A stretch of 6,026 nucleotides of DNA from Desulfobulbaceae bacterium (GTDB lineage Bacteria > Desulfobacterota > Desulfobulbia > Desulfobulbales > Desulfocapsaceae): NCBI GenBank assembly GCA_030632405.1, contig DAOVUU010000176.1, forward strand, positions 1 to 6,026, read 5' to 3'. The notes under the pieces were generated by a model that ran no database searches, was not told the DNA's origin, and worked only from the letters and a program-made list of their open reading frames with translations. A program made the translations under genes and the position numbers. Below are positions 1 to 4,610 of this stretch, in pieces. The stretch's first letter is position 1. Every line of letters starts with the position of its first letter.

Positions 1-879
1 ATCAAAAGTGGTGGGTGATCCTCCCCTCTGTAAATGACCAAGAACCAGAGATCGGGTGTCCTTGCCGGCGCATACTCTGATTTGTTCTGCGACCCATTCT
101 CCTATGCCGCCCAGTAATACATCCTGTCGTCCGATTTCACATTTCCCCTTATCTTTGCATATACGTTCATTGCTAATGGAAGAGGCGCCTTCGGCCACCA
201 CTACAATGGCGTAGTGCTTGCCGTGCAACTCGTTTCCCGAGATTTTCTGGCAGATAGCGTTTACATCAAAAGGGATTTCCGGAATAAGAATAACATCTGC
301 CCCTCCCGCAATCCCTGCGCCAAGGGCGAGCCAGCCGGCGTTGTGTCCCATAATTTCAACAACAATAATCCGGTGATGGCTGTGGGCGGTTGAGTGTAAT
401 CTGTCGATCGCCTCGGTGGCAATTTCCATGGCGGTATGAAAGCCAAAGGTGACATCTGTCATAGAAACATCGTTATCAATAGTCTTGGGGAGTGTAATGA
501 TGTTCAACCCTTTTTGTGCCAAACGATAGGCATTCTTCTGGGTTCCTCCTCCACCTATACAGACAAGAACGTCAAGATTATGTCGACGATAGTTATCACA
601 GATGACCTCGGTCATATCCATAGTCTCATTCCCCACCGTCATTTTATGCGGTTTGTCACGACTCGTTCCAAGAATTGTTCCACCACGGGTTAAAATAGAA
701 GACAGAACTTCCCGATCGAGGCGCATGGTTCTATTTTCCATAAGCCCCCGAAAGCCATCGCGAAAGCCCACAATATTCATTCTGCCGGTTGCCAGAGCGG
801 ACTTGCCAATGGCCCTGATTGCGGCATTCAATCCGGGACTGTCCCCACCTGAAGTAAGGATGCCTATATGTTTATTCAT
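1..879 (-). CDS. pfkA: 6-phosphofructokinase, group III type (3'-truncated by window edge)
   Basis: Phosphorylates fructose 6-phosphate to fructose 1,6-bisphosphate in cytosolic glycolysis. The ATG lies at 879-877, preceded by the purine-rich AAAGAGGG. The window holds the first 293 residues; relatives run to roughly 350-360, so the C-terminal part lies off the left edge. Seen: the N-terminal nucleotide loop [14 protein letters not shown] (9-22), GTSRD (71-75), the phosphate-binding loop [10 protein letters not shown] (108-117), the catalytic loop PKTIDND (131-137, with D135 as the expected base), the substrate loop [10 protein letters not shown] (174-183) and [10 protein letters not shown] (280-289). 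From family knowledge, Gly at the E. coli 104 position (here G112) favours ATP, and Lys at the 124 position (here K132) marks the group III/PPi-related lineage. I therefore infer an ATP enzyme, but PPi or mixed use cannot be excluded. Odd: the residue equivalent to E. coli D103 is Gly (G111). The gene is divergent from the small ORF at 1084, with the repeat element between them. Confidence 0.96.
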   Translation of the reverse strand, partial: MNKHIGILTSGGDSPGLNAAIRAIGKSALATGRMNIVGFRDGFRGLMENRTMRLDREVLSSILTRGGTILGTSRDKPHKMTVGNETMDMTEVICDNYRRHNLDVLVCIGGGGTQKNAYRLAQKGLNIITLPKTIDNDVSMTDVTFGFHTAMEIATEAIDRLHSTAHSHHRIIVVEIMGHNAGWLALGAGIAGGADVILIPEIPFDVNAICQKISGNELHGKHYAIVVVAEGASSISNERICKDKGKCEIGRQDVLLGGIGEWVAEQIRVCAGKDTRSLVLGHLQRGGSPTTFD

Positions 880-897
880 ATTCCCTCTTTGTAAATT

Positions 898-1080
898 ATG
901 ATGGCATCGTAAAAAGTCCGATCTCCTTCGTTGTAGGTTTTTAACAGACACTCGACATACCACAAGTATAGTCGAGTACCAGTGAAAAACACTACGCCTC
1001 GTATATCAAACTTTTTAACTTAGCCATCTAAGGCTTCCGATAAGCGTAGACTTCGAGTGACCTTTTTACGAGTTTATCAT
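898..1080. mobile_element. MITE-like foldback element with terminal inverted repeats
   Basis: The left end (898-918) begins ATGAT and contains TCGTAAAAAGTC. The right end (1060-1080) reads ACCTTTTTACGAG and finishes TTTATCAT. Reverse-complemented, the two ends agree at ATGAT and TCGTAAAAAG, giving terminal inverted repeats of about 20 bp with a few mismatches. Inside, 950-960 pairs with 966-977 (one bulge) around the loop CACAA. This pairing extends imperfectly outward to about 933-995, so the middle is a long hairpin. The pentamer TAAAT occurs at 892-896, one base before the left end, and at 1081-1085, directly after the right end, and could be a target duplication. No transposase is encoded, so if mobile it would need one supplied in trans. 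It starts 18 bp from the pfk start codon and ends 3 bp before the next ORF. The name MITE is an interpretation; a REP/BIME-type intergenic repeat is the alternative. Confidence 0.6.
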
Positions 1081-1083
1081 TAA

Positions 1084-1335
1084 ATGACCGTTTATATGGT
1101 CTCCGCCAGTAAGATGAAAAAAGAAAATAAAGAAAAAATTAAACGGGAATTAAAGTATTCTCTGGCCGGTTGGACACTTTTTGTTATTTGTGCCATTTTC
1201 TTTATTGCATCAAGCTTGAAAAACCATGACACTTTAGCGTTTATTGGGAGCGTTATATTTCTGATTGCCTGTGTGGTTTTTTTGATACCGCTATTGGAGT
1301 CGTGTCAGAGAAAGGATGACGATACTCCGCAGTAA
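1084..1335 (+). CDS. small two-helix membrane protein, unknown function
   Basis: I do not recognise the family. The 83-residue product has a basic, Lys/Glu-rich N-terminal stretch (about 10-24, MKKENKEKIKRELK) and then two hydrophobic segments at about 27-46 and 51-70, separated by a short polar turn (KNHDT). The tail is charged (QRKDDDTPQ). This predicts a small inner-membrane protein with two membrane segments; by the positive-inside rule the basic N-terminus should be cytoplasmic. The start is uncertain. ATG 1084 is the longest reading but has no Shine-Dalgarno and begins 3 bp beyond the repeat element. ATG 1114 (giving MKKENKEK) looks more natural but also lacks a clear ribosome site. The ordered pattern of charged end, two helices and charged tail supports a real gene, although a degraded or unexpressed ORF is possible. 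It converges on the hotdog gene, with 18 bp between their stop codons. Confidence 0.5.
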   Translation: MTVYMVSASKMKKENKEKIKRELKYSLAGWTLFVICAIFFIASSLKNHDTLAFIGSVIFLIACVVFLIPLLESCQRKDDDTPQ

Positions 1336-1337
1336 AA

Positions 1338-1371
1338 AACCTCTTTTTTATTATCAACCTCTTTTATTATC
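1338..1371. repeat. short tandem duplication at convergent gene ends
   Basis: Two abutting copies of AACCTCTTTT(TT)ATTATC lie at 1338-1355 and 1356-1371, differing only by two extra T residues in the first. The second copy encodes the last residues (DNKRG) of the hotdog protein on the minus strand. The first copy overlaps an AT-only foldback, AAAAAA-CCTC-TTTTTT (1334-1349), in the gap between the two convergent genes. That foldback is too weak to call a convincing terminator. It is the only stem-like structure I see there. Confidence 0.5.
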
Positions 1372-1806
1372 CAGCTTGCTGGCTTTTACCGCCATCAATG
1401 TGATGGTGCTTCTGGACACCATTTTCTCATGGGTATCTCTGATATCAAATACACTGGATTGAGCCACTATAATCTGTTTTCCCGCATTTATTATTTCTGA
1501 TCTGCATCGTAATTTATTGCCATAGGCAGGTTTTAAAAAATTAATTTTAAATTCGATGGTCAATATCCTGGTATCTTCAGGGACAAGGGTAAAGGCAGCG
1601 TATCCAGCTGTATGGTCAGACATGGTCGCGATTAAACCGGCATGGATAAAATTATCTTGAGTTCTGTGATTTTCTCTTATTATGACGCTTGATTCAAAAA
1701 GGCCGTTTTCTATTTTTAGTGCATGGATTCCGCAAAATTCGATAAATCCCCTGCAATAATCCTTTTTAAGAAAGTCTATCCTCTCCTTGGTTAGTTCGTA
1801 TTTCAC
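1354..1806 (-). CDS. PaaI-like hotdog-fold thioesterase
   Basis: A 150-residue single hotdog domain, the usual length for this family. Such enzymes are cytosolic, typically tetrameric, and hydrolyse acyl-CoA thioesters (for PaaI, hydroxyphenylacetyl-CoA). Seen: the helix motif NFIHAGLIATMSDHTAGYAA (52-71), matching the family pattern N-x(2)-hydrophobic-H-G/A-G...D...G-x-A. D64 is the likely catalytic acid and H55-A56-G57 replaces the commoner HGG. The strand ILTIEFKINFLKPA (81-94) matches the family's T-hydrophobic-E/D-hydrophobic-(x)-F-hydrophobic-K/R-P-A core. The start is GTG at 1806-1804: the Shine-Dalgarno AAAAGAGG sits 6 nt upstream, and no in-frame ATG occurs before residue 62. The gene stands alone, divergent from the AOR gene. 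The substrate cannot be read from the sequence. Phenylacetate or other acyl-CoA substrates are possible, but no catabolic neighbours are visible. Confidence 0.88.
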   Translation of the reverse strand: MKYELTKERIDFLKKDYCRGFIEFCGIHALKIENGLFESSVIIRENHRTQDNFIHAGLIATMSDHTAGYAAFTLVPEDTRILTIEFKINFLKPAYGNKLRCRSEIINAGKQIIVAQSSVFDIRDTHEKMVSRSTITLMAVKASKLDNKRG

Positions 1807-2245
1807 AACAGGCCTCTTTTAATTGAAGTCATGTTTCGGGAATTATCTCTAATCCGCTACATCTCAATATTTATGAAGATGACAGGGGGCAGACATAAAT
1901 AGAGCTATTTGATTTTTTACGACGCCGTCAATGGTTAACACATAAGCAAAACAGACCTGCCTTGTCAACGTAGATTAAGGCTATCTTAAATTGAATCCTG
2001 ATTACGTATAAAACCCAGTCAATTTTGCGGGCATAGGATTAATATGGTGATAACAAAGAGAGAGTTCAAAGGGCAATAGTCCCATTGCCGATTGAAATTA
2101 CAGAAAGAATGTTACAAGATCGTTAATTATTTTCTAGATGCAATAAGGTGTAAAATATGCCAAAGTGAAATGGTCTATATTCAGTTTTATAAAAAACTCA
2201 ATCCCGATAAACATGAAGAGTTCGGGGTAAATAATGGAGCCAAAC
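1807..2245. other. long intergenic region upstream of the AOR gene
   Basis: About 430 bp between the divergent hotdog and AOR genes with no convincing long ORF. It holds one solo repeat end (1912-1930), a dyad TTAAG-GCTAT-CTTAA (1975-1989), a small hairpin GGCAAT-AGTCCC-ATTGCC (2072-2089) and an A/T dyad AGTTTT-ATAA-AAAACT (2183-2198). A weak promoter guess for AOR is TTGTCA (1962-1967), an 18-bp spacer and TTAAAT (1986-1991); the TTAAG dyad would sit in the spacer and over the -10. None of these is strong. The length suggests either a long 5' leader for AOR or remains of a lost gene. I found no MoaD-like or ferredoxin-like reading frame here. Confidence 0.4.
1912..1930. repeat. solo copy of the TTTTTACGA repeat end
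   Basis: ATTTTTTACGACGCCGTCA resembles the right terminus of the foldback element at 1061-1080 (core TTTTTACGA, then G or C, then a TCA a few bases on). No inverted partner is visible nearby. It could be a relic end of the same repeat family or a chance match of an A/T-rich core. The recurrence at 4136-4154 makes chance less likely. Confidence 0.4.
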
Positions 2246-2256
2246 ATGCAAAATAG
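2170..2256 (+). CDS. possible 28-codon upstream ORF overlapping the AOR start
   Basis: ATG 2170 opens a 28-residue frame that begins MVYIQFYKKLNPDKHEEFG and ends at TAG 2254-2256, ten bases inside the AOR frame and out of phase with it. The ribosome site in front is poor (AAAGTGAA directly before the ATG). Lys/His/Asp-rich composition gives no family match that I recognise. If translated, it would couple to AOR initiation by overlap. Chance occurrence is the default explanation for an ORF this short. Confidence 0.15.
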   Translation: MVYIQFYKKLNPDKHEEFGVNNGAKHAK

Positions 2257-3967
2257 CATCTGGATAGATCTAAAAAGTGGTGAGCAACGTAAAGAGCCTG
2301 TTTCAGAGGCTGAATTTCTTACGGGTGGAAGGGCCCTCTCCTCCGATATCATTGCAAAACATGTTCCTGCGGGGGCCGACCCGCTCGGCCCCTTCAATGT
2401 GATAACGTTTTGCTGCGGCATTCTGGCCGGAACTACAATATCCAATGCCAATCGTCTTTCGGTCGGCAGCAAAAGTCCACTTACCGGCGCCATTAAGGAG
2501 AGTAACAGCGGCGGTACCTTTGCCTACCATATGGGACGTTTGGGAATTCGCAGCATTACTCTGGAAGGTATTCCTGAAAATCCGGAAAAATGGCAGATTC
2601 TTCATATCAACAAGGACGGACTGTTTTTTGAGGATGGTTCCGATCTCGTTTCCCATGGATGCTACAAAAAGGCTGAAATACTGACCGAACGATACGGCAA
2701 ATCAATCTCCTTTGCCATGATTGGCCCGGCAGCGGAGAAGCGCATGCGTTCCGCTGCAATTGCAGTCTCTGACCCTGAGAACTCTCCGGCACGCTTCTGC
2801 GGCAGAGGTGGACTCGGTGCGGTCCTGGCATCAAGAGGTATTCAGGCAATTGTTATTGACCCCACCGGCACCCTTCCCCTCAAACCACAGGACAAAGATC
2901 TCTACCAGAAAACGAACCAGACCATTGCCAAACTTATCAATTCGACCCCTCAAACTTCAGAGGTGTTCAGGAAGTACGGTACAGCGGCCATGGTTGATGT
3001 CGGGCAGGCCCTGGGGTTTCTTCCAAACAGAAATTTTTCAAGGGGAAAATTCGAGCTTTCTGAACAGATCAATGGTCAGGCTCTTGCTGATCTTATTGAG
3101 TCCCGTGGCGGTGAAGGCAAGACGACGCATGGCTGCATGCCCGGATGCCTGGTTAAGTGCTCCAATGTTTTTCCGAAAGAAGATGGCTCTCCGCTCGTAT
3201 CACCACTTGAATATGAAACAATTGGCTTAATGGGCTCCAACCTTGGCATTGGTGATCTCGATACAATAGCAAAGCTCAACTACCTGGCAAATGATAGTGG
3301 GGTAGACACTATTGAAGCCGGTGCAGCCATTGGTGTTGCAATGCAGGCAGGGCTTGCTGAGTTTGGAGACAGCGAAGCTGCTCTTTCAATGATGGAGGAA
3401 GTTCGTAATGCAACCGTTTTTGGCAGGGTAATTGGCTCCGGCGCTGATATTGCAGCAAAGGTTCTCGGAGTCTATCAGGTACCTACGGCCAAGGGGCAGG
3501 CATTTCCTGCCTACGATCCACGGGCACTTAAAGGGCTTGCGGCAACCTACGCAACTTCACCAATGGGTGCTGATCATACAGCAGGGCATACCATCAGGTC
3601 CAACGTGGAAGATCATCACAGTTATGTCGGGCAGGCAGAAGCTTCGAGGTTGTCTCAGGTTGGTGTTCTCCAGTGGGATGCTCTTGGGTTCTGTTATTTT
3701 ATTGGAGCAGCTGTTCCCGATTTGACGATGATCTGTGATCTTATTAAAGCTTTTCATTCACGCTCGTTTAATCCGGAGCAGATCCGCAATATGGCTATTG
3801 CAACGCTTACAACAGAAAGGAATTTCAACAGAGATGCCGGTTTCACTTCGGTACATGACAGACTGAGCGAATATTTTCACCACACGGCAAATCCTGATAC
3901 GGATACGGTTTGTGATATCCCGGACAATGAAATCAGCGACCTTATGCAAGATGATCAACTGACCTAA
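2246..3967 (+). CDS. aldehyde:ferredoxin oxidoreductase family protein (tungstopterin)
   Basis: Family members oxidise aldehydes to carboxylates in the cytosol and pass two electrons to ferredoxin through a [4Fe-4S] cluster beside a tungsten bis-pterin. At 573 residues it is slightly shorter than the roughly 600 of P. furiosus AOR. Seen: N-terminal pterin-binding region with TGGRALSS (26-33), DPLGPFNV (45-52), SVGSKSPLTG (72-81) and SNSGG (86-90); then FCGRGGLGAV (184-193). Cluster cysteines are C297, C301 and C305 in HGCMPGCLVKCSN. MGADHTAGHT (440-449) and DALGFC (478-483) follow, with C483 as fourth cluster ligand. The cysteine spacing is CX3CX3C, not the CX2CX3C of P. furiosus, so this is a divergent subfamily and its substrate is unknown. 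Start: ATG 2246 has GGAG 6 nt upstream; an in-frame ATG at 2234 (four residues longer, GGGG upstream) is nearly as likely. No partner subunit, ferredoxin or cofactor gene is adjacent. Confidence 0.93.
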   Translation: MQNSIWIDLKSGEQRKEPVSEAEFLTGGRALSSDIIAKHVPAGADPLGPFNVITFCCGILAGTTISNANRLSVGSKSPLTGAIKESNSGGTFAYHMGRLGIRSITLEGIPENPEKWQILHINKDGLFFEDGSDLVSHGCYKKAEILTERYGKSISFAMIGPAAEKRMRSAAIAVSDPENSPARFCGRGGLGAVLASRGIQAIVIDPTGTLPLKPQDKDLYQKTNQTIAKLINSTPQTSEVFRKYGTAAMVDVGQALGFLPNRNFSRGKFELSEQINGQALADLIESRGGEGKTTHGCMPGCLVKCSNVFPKEDGSPLVSPLEYETIGLMGSNLGIGDLDTIAKLNYLANDSGVDTIEAGAAIGVAMQAGLAEFGDSEAALSMMEEVRNATVFGRVIGSGADIAAKVLGVYQVPTAKGQAFPAYDPRALKGLAATYATSPMGADHTAGHTIRSNVEDHHSYVGQAEASRLSQVGVLQWDALGFCYFIGAAVPDLTMICDLIKAFHSRSFNPEQIRNMAIATLTTERNFNRDAGFTSVHDRLSEYFHHTANPDTDTVCDIPDNEISDLMQDDQLT

Positions 3968-3968
3968 A

Positions 3969-3983
3969 GCGGGCGATGCCCGC
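3969..3983 (+). terminator. GC-rich stem-loop directly after the AOR stop
   Basis: GCGGGC-GAT-GCCCGC is a perfect 6-bp stem with a 3-nt loop, beginning 1 nt after the TAA of the AOR gene. No T-run follows (AACTCAGG), so it is not a standard intrinsic terminator. It may protect or process the 3' end, or act together with the larger inverted repeat just downstream. Confidence 0.45.
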
Positions 3984-3987
3984 AACT

Positions 3988-4070
3988 CAGGTTAATTAGG
4001 CTGTAGGCTGTTAGGAAAAACAAAAGACAGAGAGAAATCTCCCCTAATAGCCTACAGCCTAAATAACCTG
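3988..4070. repeat. 83-nt inverted repeat with TAGGCTG heptads
   Basis: The arms are 3988-4015 and 4043-4070, 28 nt each. When one is reverse-complemented they match at 26 of 28 positions, around a 27-nt A-rich loop. Each arm carries tandem heptads: the left arm contains TAGGCTG twice in a row, followed by TTAGG, and the right arm has the complementary set. The right arm's final CCTG also pairs in a second small hairpin, CCTGTT-GATTT-AACAGG (4067-4083), so alternative folds exist. It lies between the convergent AOR and SemiSWEET genes. Such a near-palindrome could be a dispersed intergenic repeat or an mRNA 3'-end structure. It encodes no protein. Confidence 0.8.
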
Positions 4071-4096
4071 TTGATTTAACAGGATGAACTTAAAAC

Positions 4097-4132
4097 AATT
4101 TCCTTGTTTTTTATGACAGAAACAGGGAAATT
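4097..4132 (-). terminator. probable terminator for the SemiSWEET gene, possibly bidirectional
   Basis: Arms AATTTCCTTGTTT (4097-4109) and AAACAGGGAAATT (4120-4132) pair at 12 of 13 positions around a 10-nt loop. Read on the minus strand, the stem lies 25 nt past the SemiSWEET stop and is followed at once by GTTTTAAG, a short T-run, which suits a rho-independent terminator. Read on the plus strand the trailing sequence is TAACCTTTTACG, a poorer T-run, so termination of AOR transcripts here is less certain. Confidence 0.55.
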
Positions 4133-4135
4133 TAA

Positions 4136-4154
4136 CCTTTTACGACGTCATCAT
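4136..4154. repeat. solo copy of the TTTTTACGA repeat end
   Basis: CCTTTTACGACGTCATCAT aligns closely with the right end of the foldback element (1061-1080): CCTTTT, one T fewer, ACGA, a short variable stretch, then ATCAT. It ends 3 nt before the SemiSWEET stop codon, much as the full element ends 3 nt before the ORF at 1084. No left partner is visible, so it is either a remnant or a single-ended unit. Confidence 0.5.
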
Positions 4155-4157
4155 TTT

Positions 4158-4418
4158 TTACCCATGTCGTAATTTCATAACCAGAACACACACGGAGAGA
4201 CTGAAACTAATCACGTTAGCCAGGATCAGGGGAAAATCTTTAAGTAAAATCCCGTAAACCAGCCAAAAGAATATTCCTGTGGTGAGTATGGCGTACATCA
4301 GAAGAGAAATATCTTTGGTCTTTTTTGATGTCAATGTGTTGATAACTGGAGGTAAAAAAGAGGCGGTTGTGCATAGTGCAGCGATTAATCCAATAAGAGT
4401 AGTCCCATTCATTGTCAT
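4158..4418 (-). CDS. SemiSWEET sugar transporter (MtN3/PQ-loop family)
   Basis: An 86-residue integral inner-membrane protein. SemiSWEETs are three-helix half-transporters that dimerise and move mono- or disaccharides down their gradient. Seen: helix 1 at about 7-27 with CTTASFLPPVI, the cytoplasmic loop SKKTKDIS (31-38) typical of the family, helix 2 at about 39-57 with FFWLVYGI, helix 3 at about 62-82 with PLILANVI. W52 and N68 align with the sugar-facing Trp and Asn of structurally known SemiSWEETs (W48 and N64 in the Leptospira protein), which supports sugar binding. Odd: the signature Pro-Gln pair reads Pro-Pro (P23-P24). Start: ATG 4418 (MTMNGTT), with ATG 4412 as an alternative; both have weak ribosome sites. 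The gene is divergent from the HOT-like unit and convergent with AOR. The actual sugar cannot be inferred. Confidence 0.88.
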   Translation of the reverse strand: MTMNGTTLIGLIAALCTTASFLPPVINTLTSKKTKDISLLMYAILTTGIFFWLVYGILLKDFPLILANVISFSLSVCVLVMKLRHG

Positions 4419-4446
4419 AGCTGAATTCTCATTAATAATATCTTAC

Positions 4447-4469
4447 TTGGCATCTTCTGCTTCTGCCAA
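4447..4469. promoter_or_regulatory. dyad TTGGCA-N11-TGCCAA, operator candidate
   Basis: Perfect 6-bp arms (4447-4452 and 4464-4469) flank an 11-bp pyrimidine-rich spacer. The dyad sits upstream of the HOT-unit promoter and, on the other strand, 29 bp before the SemiSWEET start. On the minus strand its TTGGCA could also act as a -35 for SemiSWEET, but the matching -10 (TAAGAT at 18 bp) is weak. The half-site spacing suits a dimeric regulator, which cannot be identified from the sequence. Confidence 0.4.
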
Positions 4470-4472
4470 TTG

Positions 4473-4491
4473 TGTTAAAACCGGTTTAACA
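4473..4491. promoter_or_regulatory. palindrome TGTTAAA-ACCGG-TTTAACA, operator candidate
   Basis: Perfect 7-bp arms with a 5-bp centre, overlapping the -35 hexamer (4486-4491) of the promoter below. A regulator bound here would be expected to block RNA polymerase, so repression is the simplest inference. The regulator is not in the window. Confidence 0.5.
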
Positions 4492-4515
4492 ACGATTTCT
4501 CGATTAGGCTATACT
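4486..4515 (+). promoter_or_regulatory. sigma70-like promoter for the leader/HOT-like unit
   Basis: TTAACA (-35, 4486-4491) and TATACT (-10, 4510-4515) each match consensus at 5 of 6 positions, with an 18-bp spacer. Transcription should start near 4522, leaving about 25 nt before the leader ORF. This is the best promoter match I found in the window. Confidence 0.6.
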
Positions 4516-4527
4516 GTTTTTAGCCTA
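4505..4527 (+). promoter_or_regulatory. dyad TAGGCTA-N9-TAGCCTA over the -10 and start site
   Basis: Perfect 7-bp arms at 4505-4511 and 4521-4527 enclose most of the -10 hexamer and reach the predicted transcription start. It is placed as an operator would be, not as a transcript hairpin, because the left arm should lie upstream of the start. Together with the palindrome over the -35 it gives two dyads on one promoter. Confidence 0.4.
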
Positions 4528-4546
4528 TTTCGTCAGGAGATATACA

Positions 4547-4597
4547 ATGGTAATCTTTACGAGTTTTTCAATACCCATTAGCTGTATAAAATATTAA
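4547..4597 (+). CDS. 16-residue leader peptide ORF upstream of the HOT-like gene
   Basis: ATG 4547 follows a strong Shine-Dalgarno, AGGAG (4535-4539), at 7-nt spacing. The frame encodes MVIFTSFSIPISCIKY and stops at TAA 4595-4597. That stop overlaps the Shine-Dalgarno AAGGAGG (4596-4602) of the next gene. The peptide is hydrophobic, with one Cys and no run of a single amino acid, so classic amino-acid attenuation is not obvious. The arrangement suggests translational coupling or a regulatory upstream ORF. The good ribosome site and exact stop/Shine-Dalgarno overlap argue for function; the short length means chance cannot be excluded. Confidence 0.4.
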   Translation: MVIFTSFSIPISCIKY

Positions 4598-4602
4598 GGA
4601 GG
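4596..4602 (+). promoter_or_regulatory. Shine-Dalgarno that fixes the HOT-like start
   Basis: AAGGAGG is a near-perfect anti-16S match. It lies 8 nt before ATG 4611 but only 2 nt before the in-frame GTG 4605, so ATG 4611 is the true start. Confidence 0.8.
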
Positions 4603-4610
4603 AAGTGTTT

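Noticed and set aside
436..901. Two plus-strand ORFs (436-693 and 602-901)
   Set aside because: They lie antisense to the clearly conserved phosphofructokinase frame and show no recognisable motif; they are shadows of that gene.
898..1080. CRISPR-like or riboswitch reading of the structured pfk-upstream region
   Set aside because: There is only one pair of inverted ends and no regularly spaced direct repeats; the fold is better explained as a foldback repeat, and no known riboswitch core is recognisable.
2044..2079. Short ORF from ATG 2044 upstream of AOR, checked as a possible small sulfur-carrier or ferredoxin gene
   Set aside because: It stops after 11 codons, has no Cys motif or terminal GG, and continues into stops in the other frames.
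2134..3279. Several ORFs of 67-169 residues, on both strands, within 2134-3279
   Set aside because: All overlap the AOR frame, which carries the conserved motifs; their translations are low-complexity shadows rich in Arg, Ser and Pro.
4279..4581. Plus-strand 100-residue ORF over the SemiSWEET gene and control region
   Set aside because: It is antisense to a well-supported SemiSWEET and runs through the promoter and leader; no family resemblance.
4605..4610. GTG start two codons upstream for the HOT-like gene
   Set aside because: It lies only 2 nt from the Shine-Dalgarno; ATG 4611 has proper 8-nt spacing.
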